From positions 1 through 18,750 of the forward strand of contig USAT01000032.1 of the NCBI GenBank assembly GCA_900552725.1: 18,750 bases of DNA, in the 5' to 3' direction. Positions 1 through 6,767 of the stretch are shown here, in pieces (within the stretch, counting starts at the first letter, position 1; every line of letters starts with the position of its first letter). The stretch comes from an uncultured Eubacteriales bacterium (GTDB lineage: Bacteria > Bacillota > Clostridia > Oscillospirales > Oscillospiraceae). A model generated the notes under the pieces. It was not told the DNA's origin. It did no database searches and saw nothing but the letters and a program-made list of their open reading frames with translations. The position numbers and the translations under genes were made by a program.

Positions 1-210
1 GGCGGCGGTTGCCTTCGCCTCGGCGGTTTCGGTTTCGATCTTGTGCCGGAGTGCCTCCTCCTTGCCCTTGATGGCGTTGAGCACACTGCTGTCCGCCTCC
101 ACGGCGAGCTTGCGGGGAATGAGGTAGTTGCGGGCGTAGCCGTCCGACACCTCAATGACATCATTCTTCTTTCCCTGCGACTTGACATCTGTCAGCAATA
201 CAACTTTCAT
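1..210 (-). CDS. rplI: 50S ribosomal protein L9, N-terminal part (cut by window edge)
   Basis: The reverse strand reads in frame from an ATG at 210 to the window edge, giving 70 residues that begin MKVVLLTDVKSQGKKNDVIE and continue through VSDGYARNYLIPRKLAVEA. This is the characteristic N-terminal domain of L9, which binds 23S rRNA near the L1 stalk base of the large subunit. The region after about residue 45 is the start of the long helix that joins L9's two globular domains. The rest of the gene lies outside the window, so its length cannot be judged. An AAAGGA ribosome binding site lies 7-12 bases before the ATG. The glycosyltransferase gene ends 38 bases upstream on the same strand and no clear promoter is visible between them, so read-through is plausible. 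L9 genes more often follow a gdpP-type gene, so this neighbour is slightly unusual. Confidence 0.95.
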   Translation of the reverse strand, partial: MKVVLLTDVKSQGKKNDVIEVSDGYARNYLIPRKLAVEADSSVLNAIKGKEEALRHKIETETAEAKATAA

Positions 211-248
211 ACTGTTTTCATCCTTTCTGTATCTGTATAAGAGAGTGG

Positions 249-1577
249 TTACTTTGCTTTCCCGAACAGCTCGGGGTACTGCAGGCGGTACTCGTCGATG
301 GCGGCGCGGAGCTGATCCCGGGCGGCCCGGACACGGTTGACGGCGTCCAGATACTCCGCCGTGCCCCGCAGCAGTTCGTCGGTGCGGCTGTCATGGACGG
401 AGTACAGCCCCCGGCGGAAGTTGTCCAGCACCACCTCGTACCGGCGGCAGGCGTTGGCGATGGAGTCATCCCAGGAGAGATAGATCTCCCTCTGGGCGTT
501 CTCGCCCACCCGGCGCATCAGGTCACGCTGGGGGATCAGGCGGCGCAGCATGGCCGCCATGGAGTCGGCGTTCTCCTCAATGAAGAAGCCGTTGCGCCCG
601 TCGGTGACATCCTCGGCGGCGCAGCTTCCGGCGATCAGCACGCTGGGCAGGCCGCAGGCCGCCGCCTCGCGCACCACAAGGCCGTTGGTGTCGAAGGTGG
701 AGGGGAACAGGAACAGGTCAGCCCGGCAGTACCAGGCCCGGATGACCTCCCGGTCATAGCAGGGCGGCTGGAAGAACACCTTGTCACACAGAGCCAGCTC
801 TTCGGCATAGGCCCGGATGGCGTCACCGTCGGTACCCTTGCCTACGAACACCATGCGGAAGTCCTGCCCCTCATCCTTCAGCTGCTTCAGGGCGTTCAGA
901 ATGATCCGCAGGCCCTTGTACCACATCATGCGGCCCACGAACAGGAACAGCGGCACGCCGTCCGGCAAGTCGAGGCCCTCCCCTACGGCCCGGGCCTTCT
1001 CCTCGCTCACCCGGCCGGCGGGGAAGTCCACGCCGTTGGGCATGACGATATAGTCCCCCTGATAGCCCAGGGAACGCAGGTTCTCTCCCGCGCCGCGGCT
1101 GACGGTCCACACCTCGTCGCAGGCGGAGATGTTCTCCACCAGGAGCTTGATGGACGCCTCCTGTAAGAGCTTACTGTGGATGGCGTTGGCGATGTCGATG
1201 TCGAACTTGGTGTGATAGGTGAACACCAGCGGCACGTTCAGCCTCTGGCGCAGCATCCGGGCCAGCACCATGGAGGTGACGGGACAGTGGCTGTGGATCA
1301 GGTCAATATGGCGGCCCTCCACCTGCTCCATCAGCTCCGCCGACAGGGGAAAGCCCGCCCGGTAGCCCACCAGCTTGGTCATGTCGATGCTGGGATAGCG
1401 CAGCACCGGGAAGGGATAGGCGCTGTCGTCGGCGTCGGGATAGTAGGGCGTCACCACGGTGGCGTCGCCATAGTCCCGCTGGATCACGGAGGCATAGTTG
1501 GTGACCGCGTTGGCCACGCCGTCGATCACCGGCGGGAAGGAATCGTTGATGAGACAGATACTGCGTTTTTCGGCCAT
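249..1577 (-). CDS. GT4-family glycosyltransferase (GT-B fold)
   Basis: This 442-residue protein has the two-domain layout of GT4 retaining glycosyltransferases, cytosolic or membrane-associated enzymes that use nucleotide sugars. The N-terminal domain opens with SICLINDSFPPVIDGVANAV, an acceptor-side glycine loop, and has HSHCPVTSMVLAR and VFTYHTKFD. The C-terminal donor domain has LFVGRMMWYKGL and PSTFDTNGLVVREAAACGLP, which occupies the E-x7-E donor site. The first glutamate of that site appears to be Asp (D-TNGLVVR-E). The family includes diacylglycerol glucosyltransferases and mannosyltransferases, so a glycolipid role is possible, but the sequence does not settle the acceptor. The start is supported by AAGGAG 7-12 bases upstream. 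A promoter lies at 1616-1644 and the divergent neighbour is recG. The fold assignment is sure; the substrate is not. Confidence 0.9.
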   Translation of the reverse strand: MAEKRSICLINDSFPPVIDGVANAVTNYASVIQRDYGDATVVTPYYPDADDSAYPFPVLRYPSIDMTKLVGYRAGFPLSAELMEQVEGRHIDLIHSHCPVTSMVLARMLRQRLNVPLVFTYHTKFDIDIANAIHSKLLQEASIKLLVENISACDEVWTVSRGAGENLRSLGYQGDYIVMPNGVDFPAGRVSEEKARAVGEGLDLPDGVPLFLFVGRMMWYKGLRIILNALKQLKDEGQDFRMVFVGKGTDGDAIRAYAEELALCDKVFFQPPCYDREVIRAWYCRADLFLFPSTFDTNGLVVREAAACGLPSVLIAGSCAAEDVTDGRNGFFIEENADSMAAMLRRLIPQRDLMRRVGENAQREIYLSWDDSIANACRRYEVVLDNFRRGLYSVHDSRTDELLRGTAEYLDAVNRVRAARDQLRAAIDEYRLQYPELFGKAK

Positions 1578-1615
1578 AAGAGCGGCTCCTTTCCGTTATC
1601 GTTTCAGATGGGTCT

Positions 1616-1644
1616 ATTATACCGTATCCTTCCCGGCGGCGCAA
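1616..1644 (-). promoter_or_regulatory. Sigma-A type promoter for the GT4 gene
   Basis: On the minus strand a TTGCGC -35 box (1639-1644) and a perfect TATAAT -10 box (1616-1621) are separated by 17 bases. A transcript would start near 1609 and give a leader of about 30 bases holding the AAGGAG site. The element is back to back with the recG promoter. Confidence 0.75.
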
Positions 1645-1668
1645 CCGGCAAGGTGTGGTGGTTTTGCA

Positions 1669-1697
1669 TTGTATTCCCCGGCGAAAACTGGTATAAT
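1669..1697 (+). promoter_or_regulatory. Extended -10 promoter for recG
   Basis: A TTGTAT -35 box (1669-1674), 17-base spacer and perfect TATAAT -10 box (1692-1697) preceded by TGG, that is, a TGn extended -10. The predicted start is near 1704, leaving a short leader with AGGAAGGAGG at 1713-1722 just before the recG ATG. Confidence 0.8.
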
Positions 1698-1729
1698 GAA
1701 AGAAAAAGCCACAGGAAGGAGGCGGCGGT

Positions 1730-3784
1730 ATGGCGGATCTGCGCACCAATGTGCGGTACATCAAGGGTATCGGCGAGACGCGGGCCAAGGCACTGGAAAA
1801 GCTGGGGATCACCACGCTGCGGGAGCTGATCGGCTTCTTCCCCCGGCGGTATGAGGACCGCAGCGTCATCTATCCCATCCGGGAGCTTCCCGTGGGGGAG
1901 ATGGCCTGCTGCCAGGCCATGATCGCCGCCGCACCCACCAGCCACCGCATCCCCGGCGGGCGCACGGTGGTGAAGGTGCGGGCGGTGGACGACACCGGGG
2001 TGCTGGACGTGACGTTCTTCAACCAGGCCTATCGCCAGCAGAGCCTTCACGCCGGGGACAGCTTCGTGTTCTGCGGCAAGGTGGAGGGGAACCTGCTGCG
2101 GCGGCAGATGGTGAATCCCCTGATGGAGCCGTCGGGCCAGCACCAGTTGACGGGCCGGATCATGCCGGTGTATCCGCTGACCAAGGGCGTCAGCCAGCTT
2201 CTGCTGCAAAAGGCCATACGGCAGGGGCTGGACGCATGCCGTGAGCTGCTGCCGGACGTGCTGCCGGATCAGGTGCGCATGGCCCATCAGCTATGTTATG
2301 TCAACTACGCCTATGAGAACATCCACTTCCCCGCCAGCTTTGAGGCGCTGGGCCAGGCCCACCGGCGGCTGGTATTCGAGGAGCTGTTTCTGGTGACCTG
2401 CGGGCTGCATCTGCTGCGCTCACGGCGGGTGGATGTGGCGGGGCCAGTGTGCCGCGCCGCGGACATGCAGCCCTTCTATGACGCCCTCCCCTTCCCGCTG
2501 ACGGGTGCCCAGAGGAAGGCCATCGGCGACGCGGTGGCCGATATGACATCGGCCCGGCCCATGAACCGGCTGTGTCAGGGCGACGTGGGCAGCGGCAAAA
2601 CCATGGTGGCCGCCGCCTGCGTGTGGTTCGCCGCCCAGAGCGGCTGGCAGTCGGCCTTGATGGCCCCCACGGAGATACTGGCCCGGCAGCACTATGAAAA
2701 TCTCGCCCCCCTCTTCGCCCGGTTCGGCATCTCCTGCGCACTGCTGACCGGCTCCACAAAGGCGGGAGAGCGGCGGGCCATCCTGGAGAGGCTGTCTGAC
2801 GGCAGCATCGGCCTTTGCATCGGCACCCACGCCCTGCTGACGGAGGACGTGCAGTATCAAAAATTGGGCCTTGTCATCACCGACGAGCAGCACCGCTTCG
2901 GCGTAGCCCAGCGGTCAGCGCTGGGGCAGAAGGCGGAGAATCCCCACATGCTGGTGCTGTCTGCCACCCCCATTCCCCGGACGCTGGCGCTGATCATCTA
3001 CGGCGACCTGGACGTGTCCATCATCAACGAGCTGCCCCCCGGCAGACAGAAGGTGGACACCTTCGCCGTGGACGAGCGGTACCGGGCGCGGCTGAACGGC
3101 TTCATCCGTAAGCAGGTGGCCGAGGGACATCAGGTGTTCATCGTGTGCCCGCTGGTGGGGGACGGCGACGACCTCCCCGACGAACGGAAGGCCGTAACGG
3201 CCTATGCCAGGGCCTTACAGGAGGAGACCTTCCCCGATCTGCGGATCGCGGTGCTGCACGGCAAGATGAAGGCCAAGGAGAAGGAGGCCGTCATGGCGGC
3301 CTTTGCCGCCGGCGAGACGGACATCCTGGTGTCCACCACGGTGGTGGAGGTGGGCGTGGACGTGCCCAACGCCACGCTGATGGTGGTGGAGAACGCCGAG
3401 CGCTTCGGCCTGAGCCAGCTCCACCAGCTCCGGGGCCGCGTGGGCCGGGGCAAGGCCAAGAGCTACTGCGTGTTGGTGGCCCAGGGCGGCGGCGAGGAGA
3501 CGAAGCGGCGGCTGAAGGCCCTGACGGACACCAACGACGGCTTTAAGATCGCGGAGGAGGATCTGAAGCTCCGGGGCCCCGGCGATTTCTTCGGCCAGCG
3601 GCAGCACGGCCTGCCCATGCTGCAGATCGCCGACCTCAACTGCGACATGCTGCTGTTGGACGAGGCACAGTCCGCCGCCCGCACCCTGCTGGCGCAGGAC
3701 GGGCAGTTGTCCGCCCCGGAGCACCGAACGCTGAAAGCACGCATCGACGAGCTGTTTGAAATAAACGCGGAGGGCCTGAATTGA
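1730..3784 (+). CDS. recG: ATP-dependent DNA helicase RecG
   Basis: RecG is a double-strand DNA translocase that remodels stalled replication forks and Holliday junctions. The 684 residues match the family's usual size. The N-terminal wedge/OB region (about 1-230) begins with a helix-hairpin-helix-like segment (VRYIKGIGETRAKALEKLGI). The helicase core has Walker A GDVGSGKT at residues 284-291, the RecG-type DEQHRFG Walker B near 385-391, SATPIPRTLAL (motif III), LHGKMK, TTVVEVGVDVPNAT and ERFGLSQLHQLRGRVGRG (motifs V and VI). The C-terminal LRGPGDFFGQRQHG segment is typical of RecG. All ATPase motifs are intact. The ATG follows a near-ideal AGGAAGGAGG site and an extended -10 promoter. The gene stands alone and ends at a strong hairpin terminator shared with the convergent gene. 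Confidence 0.97.
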   Translation: MADLRTNVRYIKGIGETRAKALEKLGITTLRELIGFFPRRYEDRSVIYPIRELPVGEMACCQAMIAAAPTSHRIPGGRTVVKVRAVDDTGVLDVTFFNQAYRQQSLHAGDSFVFCGKVEGNLLRRQMVNPLMEPSGQHQLTGRIMPVYPLTKGVSQLLLQKAIRQGLDACRELLPDVLPDQVRMAHQLCYVNYAYENIHFPASFEALGQAHRRLVFEELFLVTCGLHLLRSRRVDVAGPVCRAADMQPFYDALPFPLTGAQRKAIGDAVADMTSARPMNRLCQGDVGSGKTMVAAACVWFAAQSGWQSALMAPTEILARQHYENLAPLFARFGISCALLTGSTKAGERRAILERLSDGSIGLCIGTHALLTEDVQYQKLGLVITDEQHRFGVAQRSALGQKAENPHMLVLSATPIPRTLALIIYGDLDVSIINELPPGRQKVDTFAVDERYRARLNGFIRKQVAEGHQVFIVCPLVGDGDDLPDERKAVTAYARALQEETFPDLRIAVLHGKMKAKEKEAVMAAFAAGETDILVSTTVVEVGVDVPNATLMVVENAERFGLSQLHQLRGRVGRGKAKSYCVLVAQGGGEETKRRLKALTDTNDGFKIAEEDLKLRGPGDFFGQRQHGLPMLQIADLNCDMLLLDEAQSAARTLLAQDGQLSAPEHRTLKARIDELFEINAEGLN

Positions 3785-3804
3785 GCCAACGCCCCCTCCG
3801 CAGC

Positions 3805-3846
3805 GCAAAAAGCAGCCCCGGCCTGGTGGCCAGGGCTGCTTTTTGC
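3805..3846 (+). terminator. Bidirectional intrinsic terminator (recG / micro-protein gene)
   Basis: A perfect 14-bp stem (3805-3818 with 3833-3846) has arms containing AAAAAGCAGCCC and GGGCTGCTTTTT, with a GGCC-TGGT-GGCC inner hairpin in the loop. The A tract and T tract lie inside the arms, so the structure should end transcription from both sides. It lies between recG and the convergent gene ending at 3854. Confidence 0.88.
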
Positions 3847-3853
3847 TTCAATC

Positions 3854-4039
3854 TTACCGTTTCTTCCGGTTCATCATGACCAGCACCACCACGATGGCGA
3901 TGACAGCCACGGCTGCCAGCGCGATCAGCAGGGGGATGTTGGTCTCGTCGCCGGTGACGGCAGGGGCGATGCCCCAGGCGGAAACGGTGGTCAGTGCGCA
4001 CAGGGCGGCGCACAGCAAAGCGGAAACAGCATGCTTCAT
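3854..4039 (-). CDS. 61-residue secreted/membrane micro-protein with sorting-signal-like tail
   Basis: The predicted protein has a Sec-type signal peptide (residues 1 to about 22, LLCAALCALTTVSA core), a short polar stretch around 25-35 containing TGDETN, one hydrophobic segment (about 36-55) and a basic NRKKR tail. TGD followed by a membrane span and positive residues is the layout of a cell-wall sorting signal, but a proper LPxTG is missing (the sequence is PAVTGD). After signal cleavage almost nothing would remain outside the membrane. An AGGAG site 7-11 bases upstream supports the start. It lies 33 bases behind the M23 hydrolase gene on the same strand, so it is probably cotranscribed. 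It might be a degenerate sortase substrate or a single-span peptide that partners the hydrolase. I do not recognise a named family. Confidence 0.7.
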   Translation of the reverse strand: MKHAVSALLCAALCALTTVSAWGIAPAVTGDETNIPLLIALAAVAVIAIVVVLVMMNRKKR

Positions 4040-4072
4040 GGAAACTTCTCCTCTTTCCCGATAATAATTTAT

Positions 4073-5806
4073 TTACAGATAGTTCAGCGGGTTCACGAAC
4101 GTGCCGTTGATCAGGATGCCGAAATGGCAGTGGTTGCCGCTGGACACACCGGTAGAGCCCATGCGGGCGATCTGCTGACCCTTATAGACATGCTCGCCCG
4201 TTGAAACAATCAACGAACTGTTATGACCGTAATAGGTCTGATACCCATTACCGTGGTCAATGATGACCAGATAGCCATAGCCGCCTCTCCAGCCGGAATA
4301 GGTAACGGTGCCGCCGTCGGAGGCGTAGATGGGCGTGCCGTAGCTGTTGGCGATGTCGATGGCCTCGTGATAGGTGCTGGCGCCGCGGATACCGGTATTG
4401 CGGCGTCCAAAGTAGGAGGTGATAGTGCCATTACATGGCCAGCGGAAGCTTCCAGTGGGGAACCAGGTGGGACGGGGAATGGTGCCCCGCGCCTGGGTCT
4501 CGGTGACCGGCTCGCTGAGGGTGACGGAGGCCACCACCTGGCGGTCGGTCTCCTCGCCGTTGATATAGGTGACGTTGGCGGTCACGTCCGCCTTGCCGTA
4601 TTCACCGGCGGACAGCACCTTATAGTCGCCCTGATACATGGAGTCGTCATCCTGATACTCGATCTGATAGGGAACATCCTGCACATAATTCTGCCGCTCC
4701 ACGTTCACCACCGTCAGATAGGGAACGGCGTTGGAGATGGTCAGCACATCGCCCACCCGCAGCAGCTTTGGATCGTAGCCGGGGTTGGCATCCAGCAGGT
4801 CATCCACCGACATGCCGTACAGCTCTGCAATGTAGTAGTAGCTGTCACCGGCCTCCACGGTATAGGTGACCTCGCCGGCCTTGGTGGCGTTGAGGATCTC
4901 GGCGATATTGCCCAGATTCATCACAAGAGACGCGTCCACATACTCCTGCTTGATCTCCACATCCTCCACGAAATAGGAGTCCACGGTGCTGGCGGTGACA
5001 TAGCCCTTCTTCAGCTGATCCAGCATCTCCTCCAGCGCACCGGGGAAGGTGGTGGCAGCCACCGGCTCGCCGTCGATATACAGCACATAGGCGTACTCCA
5101 CCATACCCAGCTCGTCGGTCAGGTTGTCGGTAAACTCCTCGCGGCTCTCCACCGCCTGGCGGCGGACAACGCCCACCTGGGTGTCCAGCTTGTCCGTATC
5201 CACGGTATAGCCGTCATCCCCCAGCGTCTCCCGGGTGATGTCCTGGATATCGTCCACCACGGCGTTGACGGTGCGGATGCCGGACACGGTGCCCAGGTCA
5301 TTGCCGTCATAGGTGGCGGTGGTGCCGATGGTGTAAAGGGACAGCAGCGCGCACAGCGCCACCACCACCAGCGCGCTGCTGAAGAAGGCCACAGGGTGGT
5401 TCTTCACCTTGTCCACCTGCTTCTGGAAGGTATGGGCCGCGTCGATGCGCTTGCGGCGGCGCTGGGTCAGCCGCTCATGCACGGCGGAGGTCATCCGTGG
5501 GATGCTTCCGGCCACATAGAGGCAGAACTGGGCGATGCCGTAATCCGACTCGGGGAATTTCCGGTGACGGCTGGCGTTCTTCTGGTGCCGCACGTCACGG
5601 CGCAGCGAGGTCATGAAGGATCGGATCCGCTGGCGCAGCTTGTCGATCCAGCCGGAGATATCCGCCCGCTGGCGATGGCCGTGCTCCTCCACCAGGTAGA
5701 AGTGCCACTCCTTCAGATTGTCGACCCACAGGTTCCACAGGGACGACAGCGACATGCGCTGGGGATCATCCTTGGGTGGTGTGGGAGGGGTTTGCGTTTG
5801 TTTCAT
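4073..5806 (-). CDS. Membrane-anchored LysM-G5-M23 peptidoglycan hydrolase
   Basis: I take the ATG at 5806 (577 residues): AGGTGAG lies 8 bases upstream, whereas the in-frame TTG at 5839 coincides with the predicted transcription start. The order is: a basic cytoplasmic N-terminal region of about 138 residues; one transmembrane helix (about 139-160); an extracellular region of about 150 residues with no motif I recognise; LysM (about 314-358, YTVEAGDSYYYIAELYG); G5 (about 361-440); and an M23 lytic endopeptidase domain (about 455-577). M23 ligands are visible as H480 and D484 (HEAID, with Ala where HxGxD has Gly), H528 in YYGH, and H559/H561 in HCHFG. LysM and G5 should hold it to peptidoglycan or GlcNAc polymers while M23 cuts cross-bridges. 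M23 enzymes act as hydrolases or, when degenerate, as amidase regulators; this site looks intact. Confidence 0.92.
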   Translation of the reverse strand: MKQTQTPPTPPKDDPQRMSLSSLWNLWVDNLKEWHFYLVEEHGHRQRADISGWIDKLRQRIRSFMTSLRRDVRHQKNASRHRKFPESDYGIAQFCLYVAGSIPRMTSAVHERLTQRRRKRIDAAHTFQKQVDKVKNHPVAFFSSALVVVALCALLSLYTIGTTATYDGNDLGTVSGIRTVNAVVDDIQDITRETLGDDGYTVDTDKLDTQVGVVRRQAVESREEFTDNLTDELGMVEYAYVLYIDGEPVAATTFPGALEEMLDQLKKGYVTASTVDSYFVEDVEIKQEYVDASLVMNLGNIAEILNATKAGEVTYTVEAGDSYYYIAELYGMSVDDLLDANPGYDPKLLRVGDVLTISNAVPYLTVVNVERQNYVQDVPYQIEYQDDDSMYQGDYKVLSAGEYGKADVTANVTYINGEETDRQVVASVTLSEPVTETQARGTIPRPTWFPTGSFRWPCNGTITSYFGRRNTGIRGASTYHEAIDIANSYGTPIYASDGGTVTYSGWRGGYGYLVIIDHGNGYQTYYGHNSSLIVSTGEHVYKGQQIARMGSTGVSSGNHCHFGILINGTFVNPLNYL

Positions 5807-5845
5807 GGGGTACTCACCTGAAAGTTTAGATTTATCCAATGAATT

Positions 5846-5874
5846 ATGATACTCCGATCCCGCCGGAGCGTCAA
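5846..5874 (-). promoter_or_regulatory. Sigma-A type promoter of the M23 hydrolase gene
   Basis: On the minus strand a TTGACG -35 box (5869-5874) and a TATCAT -10 box (5846-5851) are separated by 17 bases. The predicted start near 5839 leaves a leader of about 33 bases to the ATG at 5806. Confidence 0.8.
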
Positions 5875-5891
5875 GTGAACATTATGTGAAC
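5875..5891 (-). promoter_or_regulatory. Direct-repeat operator candidate abutting the -35 box
   Basis: On the minus strand GTTCAC-ATAAT-GTTCAC lies directly against the TTGACG -35 box of the hydrolase promoter. Two identical hexamers with an 11-bp period on one helix face are the usual footprint of an OmpR/PhoB-family response regulator dimer. The half-sites resemble the TTHACA-N5 pattern described for Firmicute PhoP more than the WalR TGTWAH pattern. The regulator's identity is inference. Confidence 0.5.
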
Positions 5892-5899
5892 GGCGGCGC

Positions 5900-5918
5900 C
5901 CGGAGTGTTCCTCTCCGG
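5900..5918 (-). other. Small hairpin after the HAD stop codon
   Basis: CCGGAG and CTCCGG form a 6-bp stem with a 7-base loop directly after the HAD gene stop. No T run follows on the minus strand, so it is at best a weak terminator or a 3'-end stabiliser. Confidence 0.3.
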
Positions 5919-6764
5919 TCAATACCGCTGCTCCAGCTCACGGATCATGGCGGCGATGGCGCCGTCACGGGCGTCCGGGAGGATATGGATCCCGGGCACC
6001 TGATGTACCGATTCGATGGCGTTTGCCGGGGCAAAGGGGATGGCGGAGGCCTGCAGCATGCCGATGTCGTTGGCGTGGTCGCCCACGCAGTAGAGGTCCT
6101 GCGCCTTGATGTGCAGCATGTCCGCCAGATGGCGCACCATGTCGCCCTTGCAGGCGCCCTTGGCCGTCAGCTCCAGCAGAAAGGCGCTGCTGGGGACGAT
6201 CTCATACTGAGAGGCCCAGGGCTGGGTGCTGACATAGCGGTACAGCGCGTCCAACTTCTCCGGCACGATCTCGAACAGGGCCTTGCTGATAGGGGACGGC
6301 GCCTGGTCGATGGTGTCCAGCATGGTGGTGGCCTCGTGGGTCAGGTGCAGATGGCGCAGCGTCAGCTCGTTGGCGTGCAGGGCGAAGATGGCGTTGTCGT
6401 CGTGATACAGCTCCACTGCCGCCTCCGGCCAGGCGTCCAGCATCTGCATGATATGGGGCCGCACCGTATCCGGCAGAAACGCCGTATACAGGTACTCCCC
6501 CTTCCGGAAATCGTAGATGGCCGCGCCGTTGAAGAGGATGGTGGGGCCGTTCATGGGCAGTCCCTGCCGCACCGTCTCGAAGGAGGGCAGCGCCCGGCCC
6601 GTGGCGATGGAGAAGGTACCGCCCTCGGCCATGAAATACTCGATGGCCTCCCGGTTCTCCGGCAGCAGCTCCGGCATGGGCTCCAGGCCCTTCAGGGCAT
6701 TCTCGGTAAACACCAGCGTGTTGTCAAAATCGCTGGCGATCAATACGCCTGTAAACTTTCCCAT
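5919..6764 (-). CDS. HAD-superfamily phosphatase, Cof/IIB type
   Basis: This 281-residue protein matches the Cof-type HAD-IIB hydrolases, cytosolic Mg-dependent phosphatases of sugar phosphates, nucleotides or flavin-type phosphates. Motif I is SDFDNTLV, with nucleophile D12 and acid/base D14. Motif II is IATGR near residue 55. A lysine in the AKGACKGD segment (about 202-206) fits motif III. Motif IV is VGDHANDIGML, with D229 and D233 as metal ligands. The large insert between motifs II and III (about 85-200) is the IIB cap that sets specificity, and I cannot read the substrate from it. The start lies 3 bases after the ricT stop, with a GAGG inside the end of ricT, so its translation is probably coupled to ricT. 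The pairing with ricT suggests cotranscription, not necessarily a shared function. Confidence 0.9.
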   Translation of the reverse strand: MGKFTGVLIASDFDNTLVFTENALKGLEPMPELLPENREAIEYFMAEGGTFSIATGRALPSFETVRQGLPMNGPTILFNGAAIYDFRKGEYLYTAFLPDTVRPHIMQMLDAWPEAAVELYHDDNAIFALHANELTLRHLHLTHEATTMLDTIDQAPSPISKALFEIVPEKLDALYRYVSTQPWASQYEIVPSSAFLLELTAKGACKGDMVRHLADMLHIKAQDLYCVGDHANDIGMLQASAIPFAPANAIESVHQVPGIHILPDARDGAIAAMIRELEQRY

Positions 6765-6767
6765 GGC

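Noticed and set aside
5807..5839. An 11-residue N-terminal extension of the M23 hydrolase from a TTG at 5839
   Set aside because: The TTG sits at the predicted transcription start, and the AGGTGAG site fits the ATG at 5806.
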